From assembly GCA_025352125.1 (NCBI GenBank), contig JANXTZ010000046.1, forward strand, positions 24,553 to 88,552: a DNA stretch of 64,000 nt, in the 5' to 3' direction. This DNA is from Deinococcales bacterium (lineage in GTDB: Bacteria > Deinococcota > Deinococci > Deinococcales > JAAFIG01). The notes beneath the pieces were generated by a model. The model made no database searches and was not told the DNA's origin. It saw nothing but the letters and a program-made list of their open reading frames with translations. A program made the translations under genes and the position numbers. The first letter of the stretch is position 1, and every line of letters begins with the position of its first letter. Positions 1 to 8,281 of the stretch are shown here, in pieces.

Positions 1-80
1 TCTCGAGCGTCCAATGCAGCCTCGTGCATTTTTCCATCGGCGGCAATCACAATGGTTTTCAAATTCTCGAGCGTCATCAT
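1..80 (-). CDS. 5' end of an unidentified gene, cut by the window edge
   Basis: Only the first 26 codons are present; they begin Met-Met-Thr-Leu-Glu-Asn and stay open to the left edge. A ribosome binding site (GAGGTG) lies about 4 nt before the ATG, inside the end of the HNH gene at 82-618, so the two are probably translationally coupled. Too little sequence remains to name a family. The fragment already carries two CTCGAG words. Confidence 0.5.
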   Translation of the reverse strand, partial: MMTLENLKTIVIAADGKMHEAALDAR

Positions 81-81
81 T

Positions 82-618
82 TCACCTCGGCAACGTTCCG
101 ACGTATTTCTCATAGGCAACAGTCCAGTCGTTGGCAATCATGTGCTGTGCTGCCGTTAATTTCAATCTTCCAGCACAAACCAAATCGTGCAAAACATTCT
201 CGAGTCTGTCCTTGACGTGCGCATTGAGTGGTCGGGAAACATAAGATTCTGCCCAAAGGTTTCGCACACTGTTGCTGCCGCCCAACTCGAGCGAGATCAA
301 ATGATCGACCTCGTAATCGCCGGGTTGACGGTTGGTCACACCGTACTCTTGAAAGACCTGCTCTTTCAAGCTTTCGGGAACGTTGCGCACAGTTTTGGTG
401 TAGCCACTGACGCAAACCACGTTCGCATCAGTGGTGAGCACATCACCTGGAGTCACTTGCGGATTCGGTTTTCCTGGCGCGTTCAAGGCTTGGCTCGAGT
501 TTGTTCCGTTTGGCGTCGTGGTGGTTGTCGGGTGAAAATACTGCCAGAGCGCAATGCCGAGGGCAATTGCGAGAAGAATCAGGCGCAGGGTTTGATTTTG
601 TCGTGGTCGTCGCAACAA
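82..618 (-). CDS. Membrane-anchored HNH-endonuclease-like protein
   Basis: A 178-residue protein with a basic N-terminus, one hydrophobic segment (about residues 11-28) and a Thr/Pro linker (31-36), so the C-terminal domain is probably outside the membrane. Residues about 101-122 carry DYEVDHLISLELGG followed by Ser-Asn...Asn-Leu-Trp, which resembles the Asp-His...Asn core of HNH nucleases found in many small exported proteins. Cys69 and Cys148 could form a disulfide. The start is a TTG at 618 (or 615), supported by a GAGAGG ribosome binding site 4-8 nt upstream; no ATG fits. The nuclease assignment is by motif only, and the substrate is unknown. Confidence 0.65.
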   Translation of the reverse strand: MLRRPRQNQTLRLILLAIALGIALWQYFHPTTTTTPNGTNSSQALNAPGKPNPQVTPGDVLTTDANVVCVSGYTKTVRNVPESLKEQVFQEYGVTNRQPGDYEVDHLISLELGGSNSVRNLWAESYVSRPLNAHVKDRLENVLHDLVCAGRLKLTAAQHMIANDWTVAYEKYVGTLPR

Positions 619-691
619 AAGCCTCTCTCGAGCTTAAACTTACCCAATTTGCATGGCGCTCAGATGAAATGACAGCTTCAATGTGAATTTT

Positions 692-1180
692 TCAGTATAC
701 CGCCATTTCGTAGCGACAAAAAATCGTGTTGGTAAATTCGCCAATGTCTCGAAGCTCAAATCCCGCGTTTTCGTAAATGGCACGAATTTTGGGATGGTTA
801 CGGCAATCGAGCCTCAAGTATTTGCGTTCACGACGACGCACCTCGAGTTTGCCAAATTCGATCAACGCCTGAGCAACGCCAATACCTCGAGTTTCCAAAC
901 CGACTGCGAGTTTGTGAATGAAAAGACTTTCACCCATTGGAACATCAGACCAAAACGCTCGATCCTCGGGTTGCAAGTACATCGTGCCAACAGCCGAGTC
1001 ATCTCGAAAAGCCAAATGCAATTCGCCAGAATGTACCAGTGGCTCGAGAACTTCTGGGCTAAACTGCTCTGGCTTCCAACGCATCTCGCCCAACTGTGCC
1101 AGCCAGTTTGCGGCTTGGATCAACATGGTTGATGCGGCATCAATCTCTCCAAGCCTTGCTGGTCTGATCTCGAACGCCAT
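692..1180 (-). CDS. GNAT family N-acetyltransferase
   Basis: A 162-residue single-domain GNAT enzyme expected to transfer an acetyl group from acetyl-CoA to an unknown amine. The central Lys-Leu-Ala-Val...Thr-Arg-Gly-Ile-Gly-Val-Ala acetyl-CoA loop and the C-terminal Ile-Tyr-Glu-Asn-Ala-Gly-Phe strand are both visible. A longer reading frame begins at 1204. I chose the ATG at 1180 because TATGAT sits exactly 6 nt upstream, the leaderless arrangement used by many genes here, and because the protein then starts directly with the domain (MAFEIRPA). It diverges from the metallo-hydrolase gene at 1203, and their -10 boxes overlap. Confidence 0.8.
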   Translation of the reverse strand: MAFEIRPARLGEIDAASTMLIQAANWLAQLGEMRWKPEQFSPEVLEPLVHSGELHLAFRDDSAVGTMYLQPEDRAFWSDVPMGESLFIHKLAVGLETRGIGVAQALIEFGKLEVRRRERKYLRLDCRNHPKIRAIYENAGFELRDIGEFTNTIFCRYEMAVY

Positions 1181-1186
1181 GCAGGC

Positions 1187-1196
1187 ATCATAAACT
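1187..1196. promoter_or_regulatory. Overlapping divergent -10 boxes
   Basis: Read rightward, TAAACT (1191-1196) lies 6 nt before the ATG at 1203. Read leftward, TATGAT (1187-1192 on the complement) lies 6 nt before the ATG at 1180. The two -10 elements share two bases, so polymerase bound to one should exclude the other. Each -35 region would fall inside the opposite gene. Confidence 0.5.
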
Positions 1197-1202
1197 GGGT
1201 CC

Positions 1203-2078
1203 ATGTTTGAAATTCACACGCTCGATTTGAAGTTGCGCGGCTCGAGTAACGCACTGGCGGCGCACGTCATCAAAACCGAGCAGGGCAGTATTCTGGTCGA
1301 TTGTGGACCCGAAAGTACCTTGCAAAACTTGTACGCCGAACTCGAGCGGGTCGATGCTCAAAATTTGAAATACCTGCTCTTGACCCACATTCATCTCGAC
1401 CATGCTGGCGCGGCGGGTCGGTTGTCAACAGATTTGGGTTTAACAGTTTTTGTTCATGCCAGGGGCGCAAAACACCTCCAAGACCCAACGCGGTTGCTCG
1501 CCAGTGCCAAACAAATTTTTGGTGATCGCATGACCGAAATCTGGGGAAACATCGAACCAGTTTCTAACCTCGAGGTTCTGAATGGAGGCGAAAAACTCGA
1601 ACTTTGTGCTCTCGAGATTGAAGCGCTGTACACCCCAGGTCATGCCGTGCATCATTTGGCATTTCAACAGGGGGACATTGTTTTTGCTGGCGACGTGGCA
1701 GGCGTGCGCGTCGGAAATCAAGCGCCCGTTCCACCGACACCGCCGCCGGACATCAACCTCGAGCACTGGCGAACCAGCATTGAGCTTCTCAAATCTCGCG
1801 CCGCCAAAACCTTGTACCTCGCGCATTTTGGACGGTTTGATGACGTGTCAGAACACTTTGAGAGGCTGTCAGAGAACCTCGAGAGGTTTGCGCAGATTTC
1901 GCTGGCAGGATTGCAGGCAGAGGAGACTGCGGATGAAATTGCGGCTCGGCTGCGCAACGCCACTGGGTTGCAGGCATCAGACGAATTTGTGGGCGGTTAC
2001 GTCCCCGCCAGCATTTCCGCCTCAGACGTGGCAGGACTCGAGCGCTACTGGCAAAAGTTTCATCCAGAATTATTGTGA
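1203..2078 (+). CDS. MBL-fold metallo-hydrolase
   Basis: A 291-residue metallo-beta-lactamase-fold hydrolase. The metal site THIHLDHAG (about 61-69) gives the HxHxDH signature, and later histidines (PGHAVHH, then FAGDVAG) supply the remaining ligands of a dinuclear zinc site. The family includes glyoxalase II-like thioesterases, and a C-terminal helical extension of about 70 residues fits that group. The substrate cannot be told from sequence. A leaderless start (TAAACT, 6 nt, ATG) supports the chosen ATG. The 3' end overlaps the convergent lipoprotein gene by 9 bp. Confidence 0.85.
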   Translation: MFEIHTLDLKLRGSSNALAAHVIKTEQGSILVDCGPESTLQNLYAELERVDAQNLKYLLLTHIHLDHAGAAGRLSTDLGLTVFVHARGAKHLQDPTRLLASAKQIFGDRMTEIWGNIEPVSNLEVLNGGEKLELCALEIEALYTPGHAVHHLAFQQGDIVFAGDVAGVRVGNQAPVPPTPPPDINLEHWRTSIELLKSRAAKTLYLAHFGRFDDVSEHFERLSENLERFAQISLAGLQAEETADEIAARLRNATGLQASDEFVGGYVPASISASDVAGLERYWQKFHPELL

Positions 2079-3023
2079 TTTCGCCTCGCCAGAATCGGGA
2101 CTCACCTGCAAACCCGAGATGTCCACCGCCTCAAAATCTGAACCCTTGATCTTGCTGATGTTGGACAAAATGTCATTGTCCCAAGCCTCATCCTGCGTGC
2201 CGGAGACGTACCAATTCGAGCCGTTGTCTGCCAGAATCAAACCGTAGGTTTTCAAGGCTTGCAAAATCACCCGCACGTCTCTGGGAAAGCCCGAGAGGTC
2301 AACACTGGCTTTGAGCCGAAACCTTGCGCCCATCGGTGGCAGCTTGGGGTCGCTCGAGGCTCCAGCCTGATGTCGCGCAGCCCAGACGAAGGCGGTTTGT
2401 GTGCTTTGGGCGGTAAAACGGATGGCATGGGCGATCACACCCGCCGCCACCTCGTCGTGCCGCACCAGCCCTGGCAGAATCGGCAAACCTGCCGCGTCGG
2501 CACTCGTCCAGGTGCTTGGTCTCAGGGCATTGGATTTCAAATCCCAAATGGCTCCCGCGCCGACGCGCCAAGAACCGTCGGCATTGGCGTAGGCGTTGCC
2601 CACCTCGTACAGTTTGCATTCGCCCTGACGAACGATCAAAATGTGCCGATCACCGTTGGAACTCGAGCCTCCCTCGATTGGTGCATTGCTCGGAATGGGA
2701 TAGAGCGCATGGTCGCTTTCGTCATCGTAACCAAAAGTCACACCCACCCCAGCCTGATTGGCGGGCACGACCACAAACGGAATCCCAATCGGTTGACCCT
2801 CGTACAAACCCGAACCAAAATCGGCGTGCAAACCAGTCCCAATCCCGATGCTCGAGATGTAGGTGCTCGAGTTCTTATCAATCGGCAGCTTGTCGATGTG
2901 GGCATTCCAAACGTTGTTTTTGGGAAACAACGAACACGCGCCCAAATTGGTGCTCGGCGGTATGATCGCTCCAGACGCAAAACAGGCGGTCAATAAAACC
3001 AACAACATCAGGGCTTTTTTCAT
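2070..3023 (-). CDS. Conserved exported protein, probable lipoprotein
   Basis: A 317-residue protein beginning MKKALMLLVLLTAC, a short signal peptide with a lipobox-like LTAC (Cys14). The mature part starts with a CSLFPKNNVWN motif followed by LPIDKNSSTYISSIG and IPFVVVP. I associate this pattern with a widespread but uncharacterised exported family in soil bacteria; no catalytic motif is evident. The start is placed at the ATG at 3023, not the in-frame ATG at 3044, because TACACT lies 7 nt upstream and the signal peptide then begins correctly. It is divergent from the glycosyltransferase at 3064. Confidence 0.7.
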   Translation of the reverse strand: MKKALMLLVLLTACFASGAIIPPSTNLGACSLFPKNNVWNAHIDKLPIDKNSSTYISSIGIGTGLHADFGSGLYEGQPIGIPFVVVPANQAGVGVTFGYDDESDHALYPIPSNAPIEGGSSSNGDRHILIVRQGECKLYEVGNAYANADGSWRVGAGAIWDLKSNALRPSTWTSADAAGLPILPGLVRHDEVAAGVIAHAIRFTAQSTQTAFVWAARHQAGASSDPKLPPMGARFRLKASVDLSGFPRDVRVILQALKTYGLILADNGSNWYVSGTQDEAWDNDILSNISKIKGSDFEAVDISGLQVSPDSGEAKSQ

Positions 3024-3063
3024 ACTGCCAAGTGTAAACCCCAATTCTGAGATAGATTGAGTT

Positions 3064-4197
3064 GTGTTTTATGTCCTGATCCTGCCCCTGGCTGTGCTTG
3101 CCGCGTTTACGATTCTCAACTCGATCTTGTTTCGCAGTTTGCGTTATTACAAAGCCGTCAAACCCGAGCATCAACCCAAAGTGTCTTTGCTCATTCCTGC
3201 CAGAAATGAGGAAGCCAACCTCGAGTTGCTGCTGCCCACGCTGGTCGCTCAAGATTACGCAAACCTCGAGATTGTGATTCTGAACGATCACAGTACGGAC
3301 AAAACGCTCAACGTTGCCCAAAAATACGCGGCTCGAGATTCCAGATTGCGCGTTCTCGAGGGTGAGGAGTTGCTGGATGGGTGGCTTGGCAAACCCAACG
3401 CCTGCCGTCAACTTGCCCAGGCGGCAAGCGGAGAGATTCTGGTCTTCACCGATGCCGACACGCTCTGGCAACCCGACGCGATCAGCCTGTGCGTCAAAGC
3501 CATGCAAGCCACCAACGCAGATGCCATGTGCGCCTGGCCGCAGCAAATCCTTTCAGGTTGGTTCTCGAGCCTTGTTCAACCCTGGATGACCTGGAGCGTT
3601 CTGGCGCTGCTGCCCGTGTGGTTGATCCCCAATCCCAAACACAAACTGATTGTCAGCGCCAACGGTCAGATGCTGGCATTCAAAAAAGATTGTTACACCA
3701 GCATTAACGGGTTTGAACCAGTCAAACACAGCATCCTCGAGGACATGGCATTGGCACGGAATGTCAAAGCCCAAAACAATCGCTTTGTGCTCTTGAACGG
3801 TCTGGGCAGCGTCAAATGCAAGATGTACTCGAGCACCCAGGAAACTTTTGACGGTTTTGCCAAAGCCGCGTTTGTCGGTTTAGGCTCGAGCGTTCCAGCC
3901 TTAATTGTCAGTATCTTGTTTTTCGCGTGGTTGTTTCTGACACCCTGGATTTGGTTGGTTGCCGCCATTTTTTCAGGCTCGAGTTTCACCCTGCCAATTG
4001 TTGCTATTGCGCTTAGTTTGCTCGGGCGTTTTGTCGCCGACCTCGAGTTTGGCTTCCCGCTTTACTTGTTTGTTCAGCAGCCTTTTTCCATGATTGGCTG
4101 GGCGGTGATTGCCATTGCCTCTTGGCGCAGATTCTCGCAAGGACAGACCAGTTGGAAGGGGCGGGTTTACGACCTGAGAAATGGTCCGAAGGGATAA
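3064..4197 (+). CDS. Family 2 glycosyltransferase, membrane-bound
   Basis: A 377-residue GT2 enzyme: an N-terminal hydrophobic segment, a GT-A domain with LLIPARNEE, ILNDHSTD, the FTDADTLW metal/nucleotide-binding DxD and a downstream EDMALAR acidic pair, then three or four C-terminal transmembrane segments (about 265-350). This layout matches glycosyltransferases acting on lipid acceptors, including the carotenoid/hopanoid-type group (CrtQ-like); the acceptor is not determined. GTG at 3064 is the start, with TAGATT 5 nt upstream. The promoter region is shared with the divergent gene at 3023. Confidence 0.8.
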   Translation: MFYVLILPLAVLAAFTILNSILFRSLRYYKAVKPEHQPKVSLLIPARNEEANLELLLPTLVAQDYANLEIVILNDHSTDKTLNVAQKYAARDSRLRVLEGEELLDGWLGKPNACRQLAQAASGEILVFTDADTLWQPDAISLCVKAMQATNADAMCAWPQQILSGWFSSLVQPWMTWSVLALLPVWLIPNPKHKLIVSANGQMLAFKKDCYTSINGFEPVKHSILEDMALARNVKAQNNRFVLLNGLGSVKCKMYSSTQETFDGFAKAAFVGLGSSVPALIVSILFFAWLFLTPWIWLVAAIFSGSSFTLPIVAIALSLLGRFVADLEFGFPLYLFVQQPFSMIGWAVIAIASWRRFSQGQTSWKGRVYDLRNGPKG

Positions 4198-4219
4198 CTC
4201 GATTGTATCTCGAGAAAAC

Positions 4220-5236
4220 TTACAACGGACTTTTTGGTGCTTTCTCAGAAGCCCGAAGCAGTGCCGCACCGCCAATAAATGGTCCGATCAGAATATACAG
4301 GTAATACGAAATAAAACGCCAGATCAGCGTCAAAAAAGTTTTGGCAGCATCGGGAACACCAATGGCGGCAAAGACTTTGCCCAAGGCAATTTCAAAGTAT
4401 CCGCTGCCGCCAGGCGTTGGCACAACCGAACTGAGGCTGACCAGCAGACTCTGGCAAGCCAGGATTGCGACATGGTCAAAATGAGGAATGCCTAATCCCC
4501 ATGCCACCACATTAAACGCGCCAAAGTGGGTCATGAACGCCAGGGCATTGACAAAATGCAGCAGCAGTTGCGTGCCAAGTGGCATTTGCCGCAGTTCCGC
4601 CATTACATGACCGGTGCGGTGAACAAAGGCAAAAGCGGCAAAACGACGGCGTTTCAAAAATCCGAGACTGAAAATGCTGAACACCAATCGCGCAATCAAA
4701 TCGGCGCTGAACGTCACCGCAATCGCGGCGGCAATCAAGAGGACGCTCGAGATGCCAATTAAAATTCCGAGGATTGGAATGCCCAAATTGATACCTTTGA
4801 GTTCCAGAATCAAAAACGAGACAGGCATGCTCCAGGCGTAATACACAAAGTCCAGCACCAGTCCAAAGACGGCAATCGCAGTGGCTTTTTTAACGTCAAT
4901 AAACCTTGACAGGTACCAGCCCAGACCGAAGCTCGAGCCTGTGGCGGCGGGGGTGACGAACGCACCGAAAAGGCTCAACAATGCCGCTCGGATCGCTCGA
5001 GACAGGCTGATGTGCTCGCCAACGTCGAGGGCAGTTGCCAGAATCTTGATGCGCACGCCGAGCAAAACCCACCAGGCGAGCAAAAATGGAATCACCAATG
5101 CCAATTTGGTCCAGTTGACGTTCAGCAGTTTTTGAAAGGCGCTCGGGTCGAGTTTGTCGCCCGTCAAGAGCAGCAACGCGATTGCACCACCCGAAATGAG
5201 TAGCGAGATCAAAATAATTCTGATGGCGTTCTTCAC
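4220..5236 (-). CDS. Lysylphosphatidylglycerol synthase-type flippase-like membrane protein (UPF0104)
   Basis: A 338-residue, very hydrophobic protein with about eight transmembrane segments. Motifs LLSLFGAFVTPAATGSS and VPTPGGSGYFE are typical of the LPG_synthase_TM/YbhN family. Some members move lipids or flank lipid-sugar biosynthesis genes; this protein has no catalytic LPG synthase domain. The upstream reading frame extends to 5347, but the GTG at 5236 is preferred because its first bases overlap the TGA of the epimerase gene (GTGA), a normal coupled arrangement. The neighbouring epimerase and glycosyltransferase suggest a role in envelope glycolipid assembly. Confidence 0.8.
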   Translation of the reverse strand: MKNAIRIILISLLISGGAIALLLLTGDKLDPSAFQKLLNVNWTKLALVIPFLLAWWVLLGVRIKILATALDVGEHISLSRAIRAALLSLFGAFVTPAATGSSFGLGWYLSRFIDVKKATAIAVFGLVLDFVYYAWSMPVSFLILELKGINLGIPILGILIGISSVLLIAAAIAVTFSADLIARLVFSIFSLGFLKRRRFAAFAFVHRTGHVMAELRQMPLGTQLLLHFVNALAFMTHFGAFNVVAWGLGIPHFDHVAILACQSLLVSLSSVVPTPGGSGYFEIALGKVFAAIGVPDAAKTFLTLIWRFISYYLYILIGPFIGGAALLRASEKAPKSPL

Positions 5237-6210
5237 AGCCACCCCGCGCTTTTGTACCAGTTTGCCGTCTCGAGAAAACCTGTCTCGAGTGTAGTCTTGG
5301 CAACCACGCCAAGGTCGCGTTCGATGGCGCTGACATCGCAGACCCAACCGATGGCAGTCAAATCTTTTTGGCGTGAACGGTTAATCAAGCCCACCCGACC
5401 AAAAGCGCGTCCCGCCTCGCCCAATTGGGCTGCCATCTCGAGTGCGACATTTGGCAGTGAAAGTGGTCGGTACGGCTTCTTGTACACCCGTGCCAGGGTT
5501 TCGAGGATGCCGTCCCAACTGACGGGGGTCGGGCTGCCCGCAAAATAGGTTTTGCCACTCGAGTTTTGGTTTTCGCCGCAGGCGATGATGGCTTCAACCA
5601 AGTCGTAAACCTGAACCAGCGTGTACGCCCGATTTGGGTCGCCGAGCACCGGAAAAAACCCAAATTTGGCGGCTTGATGCGCGAACAAGAAATCTTTGTC
5701 GTTAGGACCGTACACCCCGGGCGGGCGCAAAATGCACCACTCGAGGTCTTTGGTCTCCAGCACGCGGTATTCGCCCTCGAGTTTGCTGCGCCCATATGGT
5801 GTGATCGGTTCTGGCGGGTCGGATTCTTTGCGCGGGCGCTCAATCGTGCCTGGTCCCGCCGCCGCGAGGCTCGAGATGTACACCAGTTTTGCACCAGCGT
5901 CTTTTGCGCCCACAGCCGCCGCCCGCGTGCCCTCGGCATTTCCCCAATTGAACTCTGCCTCAGAGTTGGCGCGGGTCGCTCCTGCCAGGTGGTAGACGAC
6001 GCTGCACCCCTCGCTGGCGCGAGCAACATCTGCCGATTTCAAATCACCAAACACCCGAATCAAATTCGGGTCGCTCGAGGGGCTGAACTTGCCCGATTTG
6101 GGACGAACCAAAACCCGAACCTGAAAATCCTGTTCGAGAAGTGCTTTGCTGAGGTGAGAGCCGATAAAGCCGCTCGCGCCTGTAATCAGAACTGTCTTTT
6201 GATTAGCCAT
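5233..6210 (-). CDS. NAD-dependent epimerase/dehydratase (extended SDR)
   Basis: A 325-residue extended short-chain dehydrogenase/reductase. The Rossmann signature TGASGFIGSHL is at about residues 10-20, the catalytic Ser-Ser of YISSLAAAG comes next, and YGRSK supplies the Tyr-x3-Lys pair. A C-terminal domain follows, as in nucleotide-sugar epimerases and steroid-dehydrogenase-like enzymes. The exact substrate is not clear. It is the first gene of a two-gene operon with the flippase-like protein (4-bp overlap). Confidence 0.85.
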   Translation of the reverse strand: MANQKTVLITGASGFIGSHLSKALLEQDFQVRVLVRPKSGKFSPSSDPNLIRVFGDLKSADVARASEGCSVVYHLAGATRANSEAEFNWGNAEGTRAAAVGAKDAGAKLVYISSLAAAGPGTIERPRKESDPPEPITPYGRSKLEGEYRVLETKDLEWCILRPPGVYGPNDKDFLFAHQAAKFGFFPVLGDPNRAYTLVQVYDLVEAIIACGENQNSSGKTYFAGSPTPVSWDGILETLARVYKKPYRPLSLPNVALEMAAQLGEAGRAFGRVGLINRSRQKDLTAIGWVCDVSAIERDLGVVAKTTLETGFLETANWYKSAGWL

Positions 6211-6280
6211 ACAATACAGACATCGTACAACGTCAAACCAAGACTCGCGTCCAGTCGATGTGAGCGGTTAAACTAAACCC

Positions 6281-6841
6281 GTGAGCATAAAAGCAGACCA
6301 TTGGATTCGCGCCCGTGCGCTCGAGGGCATGATTGAACCCTTCGCAGACCGTCAGGTGCGCAGTGAAGGCGACGCCAAGATTATTTCTTACGGACTCTCG
6401 AGCTTCGGTTACGATTTGCGTGCGGCGCGTGAGTGGAAAATTTTTGTCAACGCGTTTCATACCGTGGTTGACCCCAAAGAGTTTGACCCCAGGGGTTTTG
6501 TTGACTTCGAGGGCGATGAGTGCATCATTCCGCCGAACAGTTTTGTACTGGCACGCAGCGTCGAATACATGCGAATTCCAGAGAACGTGATGGTTGTGGC
6601 GGTCGGGAAAAGCTCGTATGCACGTTGCGGGGTGGTGGCAAATGTAACGCCTTTGGAACCAGGGTGGGAGGGTCACGTCACCCTCGAGTTTTCCAACACA
6701 ACTCCCTTACCTGCGCGAATGTATGCCAACGAGGGTTGCGTTCAACTCTTGTTTTTTGAAGGTGAGCGCCCCGATGTCACGTATGCCGACCGCAAAGGGA
6801 AATATCAGGGTCAAACAGGCGTGACGCTGCCCAGATTGTAA
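6281..6841 (+). CDS. dcd: dCTP deaminase
   Basis: A 186-residue enzyme matching Dcd over its whole length. It deaminates dCTP to dUTP, supplying dUMP for thymidylate synthesis. Diagnostic stretches are [20 protein letters not shown] and [19 protein letters not shown], the last carrying the catalytic Glu and the trimer-interface region. GTG at 6281 is the start; TAAACT lies 6 nt upstream with no ribosome binding site, a clear leaderless arrangement. It is a single-gene unit. Confidence 0.95.
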   Translation: MSIKADHWIRARALEGMIEPFADRQVRSEGDAKIISYGLSSFGYDLRAAREWKIFVNAFHTVVDPKEFDPRGFVDFEGDECIIPPNSFVLARSVEYMRIPENVMVVAVGKSSYARCGVVANVTPLEPGWEGHVTLEFSNTTPLPARMYANEGCVQLLFFEGERPDVTYADRKGKYQGQTGVTLPRL

Positions 6842-6864
6842 AACCTTAGGGTAAATTAAAATAA

Positions 6865-7203
6865 TTACAGTGCCAGATGTTCGCGGAGTCTCGAGTCAAT
6901 GTTAGTCATTAAGGGCAAGGTCACAAATCCCAACGTGTGTTTGATGCGTTTCCTCGAGATGTGCCGTATCAATGCGATTTGGGCTTTGCTGTCGCTGTCT
7001 AAACCCGTGTCCGCTTTTGAGAGCAGCACTTCGTGTGGGTAAATGCTGGAAATGTTGCTGGTGATCGGTACGACCACCAAAACGGGTGATAATTCGTTAG
7101 CGTCGTCGTTGGTGATGATGATTGCTGGACGGGTTTTCGCAGCTTCTGTGGTGAGGGCTGGGTCAAAGTCCACAAGAACAATTTCTCCTCGAGTAAAGTT
7201 CAT
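6865..7203 (-). CDS. MazF/PemK-family mRNA interferase toxin
   Basis: A 112-residue CcdB/MazF-fold protein. RGEIVLVDFDP near the N-terminus, KTRPAIIITND and the Val-Val-Pro-Ile-Thr-Ser strand are the usual MazF landmarks, the Arg and Thr/Ser being the residues expected to act in RNA cleavage. It follows the ribbon-helix-helix gene with a 4-bp ATGA overlap, the standard antitoxin-toxin order. Confidence 0.85.
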   Translation of the reverse strand: MNFTRGEIVLVDFDPALTTEAAKTRPAIIITNDDANELSPVLVVVPITSNISSIYPHEVLLSKADTGLDSDSKAQIALIRHISRKRIKHTLGFVTLPLMTNIDSRLREHLAL

Positions 7204-7445
7204 GCGTTTGCCCCGTCAAGCGTTTCGTCTAAACCACTGTCCAACCAAGGGTCGTCGTTCTGGCTTTCATGTTCAGTTTTCATTTGTCTGTAGCCATTTC
7301 GTAAAATTTCCCGACGCTCTAGTCTTTGAAGGGCGCGTAAAGCCTGTCGAATCACTTCGGTGCGATTCTCGAGTTGATGGTTGATTTGGTATTCTGCAAT
7401 AAATTTTGTGAATTCTGGCTCAAGTCGGGCTGTAATCGTGGTCAT
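7200..7445 (-). CDS. Ribbon-helix-helix antitoxin partner of the MazF toxin
   Basis: An 81-residue protein: residues 1-45 (MTTITARLEPEF, then a Thr-Glu-Val-Ile-Arg-Gln-Ala-Leu-Arg helix) form a ribbon-helix-helix DNA-binding domain. The acidic tail (about 55-81) is the expected toxin-neutralising segment. TACATT lies 7 nt before the ATG, and a perfect 22-bp palindrome sits immediately upstream, so autoregulation of the pair is likely. Confidence 0.85.
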   Translation of the reverse strand: MTTITARLEPEFTKFIAEYQINHQLENRTEVIRQALRALQRLERREILRNGYRQMKTEHESQNDDPWLDSGLDETLDGANA

Positions 7446-7464
7446 GCTGCAAAATGTAGCATAA

Positions 7465-7486
7465 ATGTATTACAATTGTAATACAT
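7465..7486. promoter_or_regulatory. 22-bp perfect palindrome, probable operator of the MazF/RHH pair
   Basis: ATGTATTACAA followed by its exact complement, centred 30 bp upstream of the antitoxin ATG. It lies where the -35 region of the antitoxin promoter should be. Ribbon-helix-helix dimers bind such palindromes cooperatively, so this is the natural autorepression site. Confidence 0.65.
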
Positions 7487-7564
7487 ATTTTTGCAAATAG
7501 ACTCGACCAAACCCGTGTCATAAAACCTACAGTCCACACGCAACCCTGAGCGTAAGCTCGAGTG

Positions 7565-8212
7565 GTGAAAACTGTCTTTTTTGATCCGCTCTGTCCATTC
7601 GCCTGGCGTGGCTTGGAACTCTTAAATGCCCTGAACATCGAATTTGACGCTCGAGCCTACAGTTTGCATCAGGGCAACCACGCGTCGAACACAGTCTTGA
7701 ACCGTGGTGAACCCGTCTGGAAAATAGCCGAAGTCCCGCTCGAGGAATTGTCTGACGTTCAACGCGTCAGTTTGGATTCGTTTGTCGCGCTCGCGGCAGC
7801 CAAGCATCAGGGCACCGCCAAACACCATCATTTTGCGATTCAGTTGATGCGAGCCAAGCACCAAGGCAAGCTCGAGTTTAACGCTGAGGTTTTTGAGAAT
7901 GCCGCACAGAAGGCAGGGTTAAACCTCGAGCAATTTAAAACCGATCTCGCTGACATTGATGCACGGCGTCACGAAATTGCCAAAGACCTCAATGCCGCCG
8001 ACGAGATAGCGGTCTTTGGAACGCCGACGGTGGTGCTCGAATCCGGAAGCGCGGCGTATTTTCGTTTTGCGAATTTGCCGACCGATCCCGAGGCGCAACA
8101 ACAACTTTGGGATTTGTATGTTGCCTCGCTCGAGAATCCAGCCCGCATCGAAACGATTAAACGACCCCGTAAGGTGGTCACGCCAAATTCGGTGTATCAA
8201 GCCAAGAATTGA
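7565..8212 (+). CDS. DsbA-family (FrnE-like) thioredoxin-fold protein with a single active-site Cys
   Basis: A 215-residue thioredoxin-fold protein with the helical insertion of the DsbA/FrnE family and a cis-Pro loop in AVFGTPTVVL. The active site reads DPLCPFAW: the first Cys is present, but the position of the second (CxxC) is Ala, so disulfide oxidase chemistry is unlikely. A monothiol, glutathione-transferase-like or reductase role is more plausible. There is no signal peptide, so it is probably cytoplasmic. Two GTG codons are adjacent; the one at 7565 is preferred because TAAGCT lies 6 nt upstream. Confidence 0.75.
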   Translation: MKTVFFDPLCPFAWRGLELLNALNIEFDARAYSLHQGNHASNTVLNRGEPVWKIAEVPLEELSDVQRVSLDSFVALAAAKHQGTAKHHHFAIQLMRAKHQGKLEFNAEVFENAAQKAGLNLEQFKTDLADIDARRHEIAKDLNAADEIAVFGTPTVVLESGSAAYFRFANLPTDPEAQQQLWDLYVASLENPARIETIKRPRKVVTPNSVYQAKN

Positions 8213-8281
8213 CACTCGAGCCTTATTTTGAAAAGCCGCGTTAGACTGAACTGGTAACACTCAAGATCACAAGGGGTATAT

